A stretch of DNA of 64,000 nt. Source: Fen-178 sp963722575. Lineage in GTDB: Bacteria; Acidobacteriota; Terriglobia; Bryobacterales; Bryobacteraceae. Positions within the stretch are counted from its first letter, which is position 1; every line of letters starts with the position of its first letter. The DNA lies in assembly GCA_963722575.1 (NCBI GenBank), contig CAVRNR010000022.1:682001-746000 (forward strand). Reading direction: 5' to 3'. The notes beneath the pieces were generated by a model, which was given only the letters and a program-made list of their open reading frames with translations, did not search any database and was not told where the DNA came from. The position numbers were made by a program, and so were the translations under genes. Shown here in pieces: positions 47,787 to 57,019 of the stretch.

Positions 47787-48830
47787 CTACTCGCGCCGCG
47801 TCAGCCGGTCCTTGTACAACCCGAAGACGCGCTTGAAGTCCAGGTCCAGCATCACCGTCACCGGCGTGGCGTCGGGCGCCAGGCGGCGGTCGAGCGGCGT
47901 GGTCGAGCCGTAGAACTGGCCCCAGGCAGTCTGCACGTCCAGGTACCGCGTCTCGGATTTCGTCGCGAACCCCGGGTCGATCAGGTACGCCGCGGCCAGC
48001 GAGTCCCACATGTGGGCGGTGGCCTCGGGGTGCTTCAGGAAGCCCGGATAGCGGTTCCCGAGGTCTTCGCGAAACAGGTCCGAGATGGGCGTGTGCGCCG
48101 AGGCGATCTGGTCGAACTCGGCCTTCCTCAACACCGCCAGGTTGCAGATATCCAGTCCGAACATCACCTTCCTGGGAATCCGCGACCGGAGCACGATGCG
48201 CGCCGCTTCCGGGTCGAACCAAAAGTTGAACTCAGCCGCCGGCGAAGCGTTTCCCGCCACGCGGATGTTGCCGCCCATGAAGACAATCTGCTTGATTTGG
48301 GTTTCGACCTCGGGTTTCAGCCGCAGGGCCAGCGCGATATTGGTCATCGGTCCGATGGCCAGAATGGTCAGCTCGCCGGGGTGGCGCTCGATCTCGGCTG
48401 TCAGGAACGCCACGGCGTTTTCGCGGCGCGGTCTTCGGTTGGTGAGTTGGGCTCCGGGAGCGGGCTTGACCGCCGCTGGGTCCTGGGTGAATGCGCCAGT
48501 GTAGGTCAGAGCGCCCCACCGCCGCTCGAACTCGCGCGCCATGGTGGCGCTGTTCAACAGCGGCCCTTCCGCGCCTGTAAACACCGGCACCTGCGGCTGT
48601 TTCAGCAGCTCCAGGATGTGAAACACGTACTCCGCGCCCTGCGCCGGCCAAACGTTGCCTGGCGTCACCGCGATGCCGTGAATCGCCGCCTGGACCGGGC
48701 TGCGGAGCAGCATGACGAGCGCCGCGCCATCGTCGCCGAACAGCCCCGAATCGGTGTCGAAGATCACGATCTCCCGCCCCTGGGCACCGAGCGCGACTGC
48801 CAGCAGGATTCCAGCCACGAAACGCAGCAT
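47787..48830 (-). CDS. Nucleoside hydrolase (IunH family), exported
   Basis: 347 residues with a signal peptide (about 1-18). The calcium-binding active site is IFDTDSGLFGDDGAAL, close to DTDxGxDDA. Further motifs are LAIGPMTNIALAL and EFNFWFDPEAARIVL. It splits nucleosides to base and ribose, here probably in the periplasm. It converges with the OmpA-like gene (24 bp apart), and the short gap contains a GC-rich partial palindrome ending in GCTACTCGC. Confidence 0.9.
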   Translation of the reverse strand: MLRFVAGILLAVALGAQGREIVIFDTDSGLFGDDGAALVMLLRSPVQAAIHGIAVTPGNVWPAQGAEYVFHILELLKQPQVPVFTGAEGPLLNSATMAREFERRWGALTYTGAFTQDPAAVKPAPGAQLTNRRPRRENAVAFLTAEIERHPGELTILAIGPMTNIALALRLKPEVETQIKQIVFMGGNIRVAGNASPAAEFNFWFDPEAARIVLRSRIPRKVMFGLDICNLAVLRKAEFDQIASAHTPISDLFREDLGNRYPGFLKHPEATAHMWDSLAAAYLIDPGFATKSETRYLDVQTAWGQFYGSTTPLDRRLAPDATPVTVMLDLDFKRVFGLYKDRLTRRE

Positions 48831-48890
48831 GAATCCTCAATATAGCGCTCGAAGCATCCCGCCCGCCGTCCGCGATACAATGCTAAAACT

Positions 48891-49907
48891 ATGCAAAAAG
48901 TCCGCTGGGGAGTTTTGGGTACCGCCAGGATCGCAACTACCAAGGTGATTCCGGCCATGCAGCGCGGCCAGTTGTGCGAAATCGCCGCCATCGCGTCGCG
49001 CGACGGCGCCAAGGCCGAAGAGGCTGCCGGGAGGCTGGGTATCCCGAAGGCCTATGGGTCGTATGAGGAGATGCTCGACGATCCCGGGATCGAAGCCGTC
49101 TACAATCCGCTTCCCAACCACATGCACGTCCCGTGGTCCATTCGCGCCGCCGAGGCCGGCAAGCACGTGCTGTGCGAGAAACCCATCGGCATGAACGTGG
49201 CCGAGACGCTCGAGCTCATCGCCGCGCGCGACCGGACGGGTGTCACCATGGGCGAAGCGTTCATGGTTCAGTCGCACCCGCAGTGGGTGCGGACGATGGA
49301 GCTGGTGCGCACCGGCCGCATCGGCCCGCTACGCTCGGCCATAGGCTCGTTCAGCTACTTCAAGCTGGACGCCGGCAATATCCGCAACATTCGGGAGTAC
49401 GGCGGGGGCGGGCTGATGGACATCGGCTGCTACCCCATCAAGACCTCGCGGATGGTTTTCGGAGAGGAGCCGGTGCGCGTCTCGGCCGTAATGGTCCGCG
49501 ATCCGCGCTTTGGCAACGTCGACATACTGACCTCGGCCATTCTGGAATACCCCTCGGGCCACTGCATCTTCACTTGCGGCACCCAGGTTGTGCCTTATCA
49601 GAGCATGCAATTTCTGGGAACCACGGGACGCATCGCGCTCGAGATCCCGTTCAACGCGCTTGACGATCGGCCGTCCCGCATCCGCATCGACGACGGCCGC
49701 GACCTGACCGGCTCGGGCGTGACGGTCGAAGAGTTCCCCGCGTGCGACCAGTACACCATTCAGGGCGATCTGTTCTCGCGCGCCATCCGCGAGGGCGGCC
49801 CTCCGCCGGTGCCGCTCGAGGACGCGCTCCGGAACATGGCGGTGATCGACGCCATCGTCCGATCCGCCGAAACCGGCCAGTGGGTAGAGCCGGCATTAAG
49901 GCAATAA
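48891..49907 (+). CDS. Gfo/Idh/MocA-family oxidoreductase
   Basis: 338 residues. Rossmann start WGVLGTARIATTKVIPAM, then YNPLPNHMHVPW, AGKHVLCEKPIGMN with the conserved EKP Lys, and GGGLMDIGCYPIKTSRM near the active site, as in glucose-fructose oxidoreductase-like and dihydrodiol dehydrogenase-like members. It oxidises a sugar or cyclitol with NAD(P). No signal peptide is seen, so it should be cytoplasmic. Confidence 0.9.
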   Translation: MQKVRWGVLGTARIATTKVIPAMQRGQLCEIAAIASRDGAKAEEAAGRLGIPKAYGSYEEMLDDPGIEAVYNPLPNHMHVPWSIRAAEAGKHVLCEKPIGMNVAETLELIAARDRTGVTMGEAFMVQSHPQWVRTMELVRTGRIGPLRSAIGSFSYFKLDAGNIRNIREYGGGGLMDIGCYPIKTSRMVFGEEPVRVSAVMVRDPRFGNVDILTSAILEYPSGHCIFTCGTQVVPYQSMQFLGTTGRIALEIPFNALDDRPSRIRIDDGRDLTGSGVTVEEFPACDQYTIQGDLFSRAIREGGPPPVPLEDALRNMAVIDAIVRSAETGQWVEPALRQ

Positions 49908-49909
49908 TG

Positions 49910-49988
49910 GCCACGGATGAACACGGATAAGCAAAATACTCAGGACAAGACTCCTAGAGTTTTTGTTTTATCCGTGTTCATCCGTGGC
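49910..49988. repeat. Inverted repeat with perfect 21-bp arms between convergent genes
   Basis: Left arm 49910-49930 begins GCCACGGATGAACACGG. Right arm 49968-49988 is its exact reverse complement and ends TTCATCCGTGGC. The 37-nt AT-rich centre sets it apart from its GC-rich surroundings. It lies between the oxidoreductase (+) and MgtC-like (-) genes and may block read-through. Confidence 0.9.
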
Positions 49989-50001
49989 TAAATTGTGTAT
50001 C

Positions 50002-51264
50002 TCATGCCAGCCACAGCAGCGGCACCACGCCGGCTACTGTCAGGCCAGCCAGCAGGCACAGGCTCTCGACACCCGTCTTGCGATCGGACAGGCTGAAAGC
50101 GTAGATCCCTTTGACCAGGTTATTGCTGGCCGCGGCAATCAGAATGGCCGCCGATGCCACTTTCAAAGAAGTCGCTCCTCCCGCCGATTGCGTCATGCCC
50201 ATGATGAAGGGATCCACGTCCGTGACTCCCATCAGCCCCGCCAGTGTGTACACCCCCGCCCTGCCGAGATAGGCGACCACCAGGTGCGTGGCAACCAGAA
50301 TGGCCAGAAACAGCACGGCGAAAAGAAACGCCGCGCGCAGTTCGAGGGGGTTCTTGGGTTCGAATTCCCGTTTGACCTCACCGGCTTTCGCCTCGGGAAT
50401 GCGCGTCCAGAGCCAGCCTGCGCCCACACCCACGGCCGCCAGAATGGCGAACGGCACACCCAGGGTCAGCATGAGGTTTCGATTGAACATCGTCACGAGA
50501 CCGGCCAGGCGCAAGTACATCACGCCGGAGGCGATCAGAGTTCCGCCTGCAAACAAGTGCGGGCGGCTTTCGCGCGCGGCTCGTCTGGCCAGAACCAAGG
50601 TGGTCACGGTGGAGGAGTAGGCGCCCCCCAGCAATGCCGCCAGGATCACGCCTCCCTGCCCCTTCGTCAGCTTCTGGATCACGTAGCTGCCGTAGGACAC
50701 GCCGCTCACCGCCACCACCACCAGCCAGGCCTTGAAGGGATTGATCTGGAACGGCCCGAACTCCTGGTTGGGCAGGACCGGCAAAATCACCGCGGTGAGC
50801 AGAAGGAACTTGGTGAAGGTGAGGATCTCCTCGGCGGCGATCCGTTTAGTCAAGCCTTCCAAGACGGCTTTCAATTCCAGCAACAACATGCTGGCGACGG
50901 TGACCGTGGTGGCGATCCAGAATTGGTCGCGGTAGACCAGCGCCCCCACCAGGTACGCGGTCAGCCCCGACATCTCGGAGGTGACGCCCGAAAAGGCGGA
51001 CGTCGCCACTTTATGCTGGTACGCCAGCATCAGGAACGCACCCACTACGCCGAAGCCCAACATCACCGGCAGGATCTGCCCTCCCGCGAGAAGGGACGTG
51101 GCATAGCCGATGAGTCCGATCAAAGGATAGGTGCGGACTCCGCCGAACGAGTAGTGTTCGCTCGCGGCCCGGCGCTCCTCCCGCTCCAAGCCCATCAAAA
51201 ACGAGAGGAACAGGACCAACAGGATCTTCGCGCCTTCCGGCGGCAGTAAGCGATAGAAGTCCAC
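50002..51264 (-). CDS. MgtC/SapB-like membrane protein with DUF4010 domain
   Basis: 420 residues with ten or more membrane spans. The N-terminus has the MgtC-type LFLSFLMGLEREERRA and SFGGVRTYPLIGLIGY segments. The larger C-terminal part (about 175-420) fits DUF4010 with VSYGSYVIQKL, GGAYSSTVTTLVLARR and a DPFIMGMTQS loop. MgtC proteins affect magnesium limitation and ATPase regulation, but the role of the long form is unknown. Confidence 0.85.
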   Translation of the reverse strand: MDFYRLLPPEGAKILLVLFLSFLMGLEREERRAASEHYSFGGVRTYPLIGLIGYATSLLAGGQILPVMLGFGVVGAFLMLAYQHKVATSAFSGVTSEMSGLTAYLVGALVYRDQFWIATTVTVASMLLLELKAVLEGLTKRIAAEEILTFTKFLLLTAVILPVLPNQEFGPFQINPFKAWLVVVAVSGVSYGSYVIQKLTKGQGGVILAALLGGAYSSTVTTLVLARRAARESRPHLFAGGTLIASGVMYLRLAGLVTMFNRNLMLTLGVPFAILAAVGVGAGWLWTRIPEAKAGEVKREFEPKNPLELRAAFLFAVLFLAILVATHLVVAYLGRAGVYTLAGLMGVTDVDPFIMGMTQSAGGATSLKVASAAILIAAASNNLVKGIYAFSLSDRKTGVESLCLLAGLTVAGVVPLLWLA

Positions 51265-51354
51265 CAGTTTCCGTGCGCCTCGTCTATAACAGAGTACAAC
51301 TTCACGGAACGCAAGGTGGAGGGCGGCGCTACCCGCCTTCGCTATACTCTCACT

Positions 51355-53212
51355 ATGAAAGCTATTCGCCCGCTGGCCCTTTTCCTGCTGGCTTCAGCCT
51401 GCTTTGCGCAAGGCCTCGAGTACATCAAGGCCCATTACACCAAGTACGAATACATGATTCCCATGCGCGACGGGAAGAAGCTGTTCACCTCGGTGTATGT
51501 TCCGAAGGACACCTCCGAAAAATATCCCATCATGCTCGACCGCACGCCCTACAGCGTGGCGCCCTACGGCGCCGACGACTTCAAGGCCAGCCTGGGGCCT
51601 TCGGAGAAGTTCGCGCGCGACGGTTTCATCTTCGTGTACCAGGATGTGCGCGGCTGCTACATGTCGGAAGGCGAGTTCGTGGACATGCGGCCGCAGATCG
51701 ACGTGAAGCGCGGGCCCCAGGACGTGGATGAGAGCTCCGATACTTACGACACCATCGACTGGCTGATCCGGAACGTGCCGAATCACAACGGGAAGGTGGG
51801 CATGTGGGGGATCTCGTATCCGGGCTTCTACACGGCGGCGGGAATCATCGATGCGCACCCCGCGCTCAAGGCCGCCTCGCCCCAGGCGCCCATCGCGGAC
51901 TGGTTCATCGGCGACGATTTTCATCACAACGGCGCGCTGTACCTGCCGCACGCCTACCGCTTTTTGAGCGGCTTCGGCCATCCGCGGCCGGTTCCCACGC
52001 TTCCCCAGACGCGGGCGCCGGACCCCACCGCCACGTTGGATGCCTACAGCTTTTTCCTCTCGCTCGGCCCGCTTGCGAACGCCAACGAGAAGTACTTCAA
52101 GAACGACGTTCCGTTCTGGACCGAGATGATGCGGCACGGCACCTACGACGAATTCTGGCAGGCCCGCAACCTGCGTCCGCACCTGAAGAACATCAAGCCG
52201 GCGGTGATGACCGTGGGCGGCTGGTTTGACGCGGAGGACCTGTTCGGGGCGCTGAATACGTACAAGGAGATCGAGAAGAACAGCCCGGGCGCGTACAACA
52301 TTCTGGTCATGGGCCCGTGGTGCCACGGCTGCTGGGCGCGCACCGACGGAGACGCGCTGGGCAACGTGCGGTTCGGCGCCAAGACCTCGCAGTTTTACCG
52401 GGACGAGATCGAGTTTCCGTTCTTCGCCTACTGGCTGAAGGGCAAAGGCGATCCCAAGCTGCCGGAAGCACTGGTGTTCGAAACCGGCACCAACCAGTGG
52501 CGGCGGGAGGATGCCTGGCCGCCCAAAGACGCGCGGCCGCAAGCGCTCTATTTGCGCGCCGATGGAAAGCTGAGCTTCGATCCGCCGAGCGAAGCCGCGG
52601 CGGCCTTCGACGAATACGTCAGCGATCCCAACAAGCCGGTGCCCTACATCAACGGCCAGGCGCCTGGCATGACGCGCGAGCACATGGTGGAGGACCAGCG
52701 CTTCGCATCCACGCGGACCGACGTGCTGACCTATCGGAGCGACGAACTCACCCGCGACGTGACGCTATCGGGCCCTCTGACGGCGTCGCTGTACGTCTCG
52801 ACCACAGGGACCGATTCCGACTGGGTGGTGAAGCTGATCGAACGTCTACCCCGAGGATTATCCGAATCCCGATCCGAATCCCGCCGGCGTCCGCATGGGC
52901 GGATACCAGCAGTTGATCCGCGGCGAGGACATGCGCGGGAAGTTTCGCGACAGCTATTCGAAGCCCGAACCTTTTGTGCCCGGCAAGATGGAAAAAGTGG
53001 AATGGGCGATGCCCGATATCAACCACTGTTTCCGCACGGGCCACCGGATCATGGTGCAGGTGCAGAGCTCCTGGTTCCCGCTGGTGGACCGCAATCCGCA
53101 GCAGTTCGAGGATATCTACAGCGCCAAGGCCGCGGACTTCGTGAAGGCCACGGAGCGGGTGTACCGCTCAGCGAACGCGGCCTCCTCGGTGAAGGTGAAC
53201 GTGCGACCGTAG
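51355..53212 (+). pseudogene. CocE/NonD-family hydrolase, frameshifted at about 52841
   Basis: Start ATG 51355 with signal peptide (cleavage after CFAQ). The alpha/beta hydrolase core has GKVGMWGISYPGFYTA (Ser154), GGWFDAEDLF (Asp) and MGPWCHGC (His), followed by the X-Pro dipeptidyl-peptidase-type C-terminal domain (VTLSGPLTASLYV). At GATCGAACGTCTACC an extra A breaks the frame; without it the reading is DVYPEDYPNPDPNPAG and continues to 53212 with MGGYQQLIRGED to VKVNVRP. Full length would be about 618 residues. Either a recent mutation or an assembly error. Confidence 0.85.
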
Positions 53213-53249
53213 GGGCCGCGGGGTGCCCTCTGGGCCGCCCGGCCCCTAC
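53209..53249. repeat. GTAG...CTAC inverted repeat after the CocE gene
   Basis: Outer arms GTAGGGGCCG (53209-53218) and CGGCCCCTAC (53240-53249) are exact complements, with further GC pairing inside. The TAG at 53210-53212 is the stop codon of the hydrolase frame. The permease ATG is 6 bp beyond the right arm. Confidence 0.7.
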
Positions 53250-53255
53250 CAACCC

Positions 53256-54581
53256 ATGCCGCGCAAGGTCACCCTCTTTCCCCTCGTCGCCGCCATCTAC
53301 CTGATGGTGGCCGGCGGGCCCTTCGGTCTGGAGGACATCGTCTCCAAATCGGGGTATGTGGGAGCCATTGTCATCCTGCTGGCGACGCCGGCCGTGTGGA
53401 GTCTGCCCACGGCGCTTATGGTGAGCGAACTGGCCAGCGCCCTGCCCAGCGAAGGCGGCTACTACGTCTGGGTGACCCGCGCCATGGGCCGTTTCTGGGG
53501 GTTCCAGGAGGCCTGGCTGTCGCTGGCCGGCAGCGTTTTCGACATGGCGATTTACCCGACGCTGTTTGTGGACTACCTCGGCCACTTCGCCCCCACACTG
53601 ACCGCCGGCGCCAGAGGGATCTGGATCGGCGTAGCCCTGATCGCCATGTGCGCGCTATGGAATCTGCTGGGCGCGAAGACCGTGGGTGGAAGCTCGCTGG
53701 CGCTGACGATCATGCTGCTGGCTCCGTTTGCGATTCTGGCGGGATATGCCGGTTTCCACCGCGCCGCGCCCTTAGCGGCGCCCGTGCCGCTGCACGACGT
53801 CGACATTCTGGGAGGCATACTGGTCGCCATGTGGAATTACATGGGATGGGACAATGCTTCCACCATCGCCGGTGAAGTGGACCGGCCGCAACGCACCTAC
53901 CCGCTGGCCATGGGCGGTGCGGTGGCCCTGGTAGCGCTGACCTACGTGGTGCCCATCGCGGCGGTGGCCATGACGGGGATCGACGCCAACCGCTGGTCCA
54001 CGGGCGGTTGGGCGGATGTGGCGCGGGCGGTCGTCGGAGGCGGGGCCGCCGGCGGCGTGCTGGCGGTGGCCATTACCATCGGCGGCATGTTGGGCGCGGT
54101 GGGCACGCTGAACGCCCTGACCATGGCCTACTCTCGACTGCCGGCGGTGATGGCCCAAGACGGATTTCTCCCGCGAGCATTCGCCAAGTGCCGTCCCAAA
54201 ACCGGCGCTCCCTGGGTGGCGATTTTTGCCTGCTCGGCCGCATGGGCACTCTGCTTGGGCTTCAGCTTCGTAAAACTGATTGTGCTGGATGTTCTGCTGA
54301 CGGGCCTCAGTATTCTTCTGGAGTTTGCCGCACTGGTGGTGCTACGCATCCGCGAGCCGGAGTTGGCCAGGCCGTACCGCGTTCCCGGCGGTCTTTTCGG
54401 CGCCATCGCCGTGGGCCTTCCGCCGCTGGCGCTTCTGGTTCTGACGGTGATTCGCAATGACGCGGAACCCATCGGGCCGATCAATGCCCTCCAGTTCGGC
54501 GCGCTGCTGATCGCAGCCGGAGTTGTATGCTATTTCTTGAGCGAGCGCATTCATGATCATCGCCGATCTTTCCCAAATTGA
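53256..54581 (+). CDS. APC-superfamily amino-acid/polyamine permease
   Basis: 441 residues from the ATG at 53256, with twelve spans. MVAGGPFGLEDIVSKSGYVG matches the substrate-binding first helix of APC transporters, and LPSEGGYYVWVTRAMG the second-third helix region. WNYMGWDNASTIAGEV fits helix 6, and RLPAVMAQDGFLPRAF the helix 8-9 loop. The cupin gene overlaps its end by 29 bp. Substrate unknown. Confidence 0.9.
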   Translation: MPRKVTLFPLVAAIYLMVAGGPFGLEDIVSKSGYVGAIVILLATPAVWSLPTALMVSELASALPSEGGYYVWVTRAMGRFWGFQEAWLSLAGSVFDMAIYPTLFVDYLGHFAPTLTAGARGIWIGVALIAMCALWNLLGAKTVGGSSLALTIMLLAPFAILAGYAGFHRAAPLAAPVPLHDVDILGGILVAMWNYMGWDNASTIAGEVDRPQRTYPLAMGGAVALVALTYVVPIAAVAMTGIDANRWSTGGWADVARAVVGGGAAGGVLAVAITIGGMLGAVGTLNALTMAYSRLPAVMAQDGFLPRAFAKCRPKTGAPWVAIFACSAAWALCLGFSFVKLIVLDVLLTGLSILLEFAALVVLRIREPELARPYRVPGGLFGAIAVGLPPLALLVLTVIRNDAEPIGPINALQFGALLIAAGVVCYFLSERIHDHRRSFPN

Positions 54582-54996
54582 CGGGCGGACGTATCCGGCC
54601 AGACGCCGGACGCAGAACCTGGTGGGGGGCGCCAGCCCCATCCAGGCGGCCAACTTCTCCATGGGCCATGTGACGCTCGAGCCGAATGGCGGGCAGGTGC
54701 CGTGGCACAACCAGGAGCAGGAGGAGATCTACTTCATTGTGGAAGGCGCCGGCGAATTGTGCCTGGGCGAGGAGCGGGCCGCGGTGCGCGCGGGCCAGGC
54801 GATTTACATTCCGCAGCGCGTGTTCCACCAGTTGACCAATACCGGAGCCGCGCCCATGCGCATGATCTACTGCTACGGACCGGCGGGCGACGTGGCCCAC
54901 TGGCGGCAGGAACTGGATGGCACGCTGCCGCGCGCGGGGGCTGAGGCGCCGCCGCTGCCCGCCGGGGCGTGGCCGCAGTGGACAGAGAAGCCGTGA
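54553..54996 (+). CDS. Single-domain cupin protein
   Basis: 147 residues. The two cupin motifs are clear: GGQVPWHNQEQEEIYFIVEGAGEL (motif 1 with His and Glu metal ligands) and IYIPQRVFHQLTN (motif 2 His). It binds a metal and probably a small carboxylate or sugar. It is embedded in a unit with the permease (29-bp overlap) and the oxidoreductase (GTGA overlap at 54993), so it likely acts on the same compound. Confidence 0.9.
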   Translation: MIIADLSQIDGRTYPARRRTQNLVGGASPIQAANFSMGHVTLEPNGGQVPWHNQEQEEIYFIVEGAGELCLGEERAAVRAGQAIYIPQRVFHQLTNTGAAPMRMIYCYGPAGDVAHWRQELDGTLPRAGAEAPPLPAGAWPQWTEKP

Positions 54997-56141
54997 TCAC
55001 CCACACCGTCGGCATCGTCATGAACGGCGTGACCGGCCGCATGGGGCTGAATCAGCACTTGCGGCGGTCCATCCGCGCCATCGTCCAGCAAGGCGGCGTC
55101 AGGGTGAGCGATACCGAAACCATCATGCCGCGCGCGCTGCTGGTGGGGCGCAATTCGGCCAAGCTCGAAGCCATCTCGGCGGAGTGCGGCGGGTTGCCCT
55201 GGACCACCGATCTGGATACCGCGCTGGGCAACTCCGAGTACTCCATCTACTTCGACGCTCAGACCACCGACCGGCGGGCGGACGCCATCCGCCAGGCCAT
55301 CGCCGCGGGGAAGCACATCTATTGCGAGAAGCCGGTTACGGACAGCCTGGAATCGGCGCTCGATCTATGGAAGCTGGCGGAGAAGGCTGGCGTCAAGCAT
55401 GGCGTGGTGCAGGACAAGCTGTGGCTGCCGGGATTATTGAAGCTCGAGACGCTGAAGCAGGCGGGGTTCTTCGGGCGCATTCTTTCGGTTCGCGGCGAAT
55501 TCGGATACTGGGTCTTCGAAGGCGACACCGTAGCGCCGCAACGCCCGTCGTGGAATTACCGCAAGGAGGATGGCGGCGGCATCATCATGGACATGCTGTG
55601 CCATTGGCGCTACGTGCTGGACAACCTGTTCGGCGCGGTGAAGGCCGTATCCTGCCTGGGCGCCACCCACATTCCCAGGCGCTGGAACGAGGCCGGCGAG
55701 GCCTACGATTGCACAGCCGAGGATGCGGCGTACGCCACCTTCGAACTGGAGGGCGGCGTGGTGGCGCACTTCAATTCTTCCTGGTGCGTGCGCGTGCGCC
55801 GCGACGATCTGCTGACCATCCAGGTGGATGGCGCCAAGGGCAGCGCGGTGGCCGGCCTGCGCCACTGCTGGATTCAGCCCCATGACGCGACGCCGCGCCC
55901 GGTCTGGAATCCCGATATCGAAAGCCCGCTCGACTACTTCGACGGCTGGCGGGAGGTCGAGGAGCGGGCGACGTTCGATAACGCGTTCAAGCGCCAGTGG
56001 GAGCTGTTTCTGCGGCACGTGGTGAAGGGCGATCCGTTCCGCTGGGGATTGCTCGAAGGCGCCAAGGGGGTTCAGCTCGCCGAGAAAGGCCTGGAATCCT
56101 GGCGCAAGCGCGCCTGGGTGGAGATTCCGGATCTGGTGTAG
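54993..56141 (+). CDS. Gfo/Idh/MocA-family oxidoreductase
   Basis: I place the start at the GTG at 54993 that overlaps the cupin stop (GTGA), giving 382 residues; upstream GTGs at 54969 and 54978 are possible. VGIVMNGVTGRMGLNQHLRR is the nucleotide-binding start, GKHIYCEKPVTDS holds the EKP Lys, and GGGIIMDMLCHWRYVLDNL lies at the active site. It is only distantly like the 48891-49907 protein. Its TAG stop forms the left end of a perfect palindrome. Confidence 0.88.
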   Translation: MITHTVGIVMNGVTGRMGLNQHLRRSIRAIVQQGGVRVSDTETIMPRALLVGRNSAKLEAISAECGGLPWTTDLDTALGNSEYSIYFDAQTTDRRADAIRQAIAAGKHIYCEKPVTDSLESALDLWKLAEKAGVKHGVVQDKLWLPGLLKLETLKQAGFFGRILSVRGEFGYWVFEGDTVAPQRPSWNYRKEDGGGIIMDMLCHWRYVLDNLFGAVKAVSCLGATHIPRRWNEAGEAYDCTAEDAAYATFELEGGVVAHFNSSWCVRVRRDDLLTIQVDGAKGSAVAGLRHCWIQPHDATPRPVWNPDIESPLDYFDGWREVEERATFDNAFKRQWELFLRHVVKGDPFRWGLLEGAKGVQLAEKGLESWRKRAWVEIPDLV

Positions 56142-56165
56142 GGGCTGGGCATGCCCAGCCCCTAC
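56138..56165. terminator. Perfect 28-bp palindrome shared by two convergent genes
   Basis: GTAGGGGCTGGGCA joined to its exact complement ending GCCCCTAC. The TAG at 56139-56141 ends the oxidoreductase, and the CTA at 56162-56164 read backwards ends larB. A two-way transcription barrier is likely; no T-run follows. Confidence 0.75.
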
Positions 56166-56908
56166 GGCCGATTGATCAGGCTGGCCACATAACCCGCGCC
56201 GAAGCCGTTATCGATGTTGACCACCGTGACGTTACTGGAGCAACTGTTCAACATGCCGAGCAGCGCCGCCAGACCGTGAAAGCTGGCTCCATAGCCCACG
56301 CTCGTGGGGACCGCGATGACGGGGCATGAGACCAGGCCGCCGACGGCGCTGGGCAGCGCGCCCTCCATTCCCGCGCAGACCACGATGACGCGGGCCTCCA
56401 TGAGCCGCTCGCGATTGCTCATCAGCCGGTGAATCCCGGCCACCCCGATATCGTGGATCGCCTCCACTTCGTTGCCCATCGCCTCGGCTGTCAGTTGCGC
56501 CTCTTCCGCCACCGGCATGTCGCTGGTGCCGGCGCAGACCACGATGATTTTGCCCTTGCCGCGGACGGTTCGGTCGCGCCAGAAACGGATCACTCCGGAG
56601 AGTGGGAAATACTCGCCGCCTGACAGCTTTCCGGCCACCGCGGCCGCGCACTCCCGGTCCGCCCGCGTGATCAGCACGTTCTGCGAATTCTCGAGCAGCC
56701 GCTCCGCGATGGCCACCACCTGCTCCGAGGTCTTGCCCTTGGCGAAGATCACCTCGGGTATGCCGTGACGCAGCGCGCGATGATGGTCCACTTTGGCGAA
56801 GCCCAGGTCTTCGAAGGGCATATGGCGCATGCGGACGATGGCCGCATCGATATCCACGGCGCCGCTTCGCACCTGCTCGAACAATGAGCGGAGTTGCTCC
56901 TGGTCCAT
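56162..56908 (-). CDS. larB: Nickel-pincer cofactor biosynthesis protein LarB
   Basis: 248 residues. It resembles PurE/AIR carboxylase in its C-terminal half: IIVVCAGTSDMPVAEEAQLTAE, EAIHDIGVAGIHRL, VIVVCAGMEGALPSAVGGLV and PTSVGYGASFHGLAALLGML. The N-terminal part has HRALRHGIPEVIFAKGKT. LarB carboxylates and hydrolyses nicotinate adenine dinucleotide in the first step of the cofactor used by lactate racemase and related LarA enzymes. larC, larE and larA are not in the window. Confidence 0.92.
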   Translation of the reverse strand: MDQEQLRSLFEQVRSGAVDIDAAIVRMRHMPFEDLGFAKVDHHRALRHGIPEVIFAKGKTSEQVVAIAERLLENSQNVLITRADRECAAAVAGKLSGGEYFPLSGVIRFWRDRTVRGKGKIIVVCAGTSDMPVAEEAQLTAEAMGNEVEAIHDIGVAGIHRLMSNRERLMEARVIVVCAGMEGALPSAVGGLVSCPVIAVPTSVGYGASFHGLAALLGMLNSCSSNVTVVNIDNGFGAGYVASLINRP

Positions 56909-57019
56909 GAGGTCAGAATACCAGAATGCGCGATCACGCCCGGAGACGGACCAAAGTACTAAAGATATTGGAATCCTTTAGTGCTTTTAGCCTATTGTTG
57001 AAGAGCGCGTCGTTCTCGC

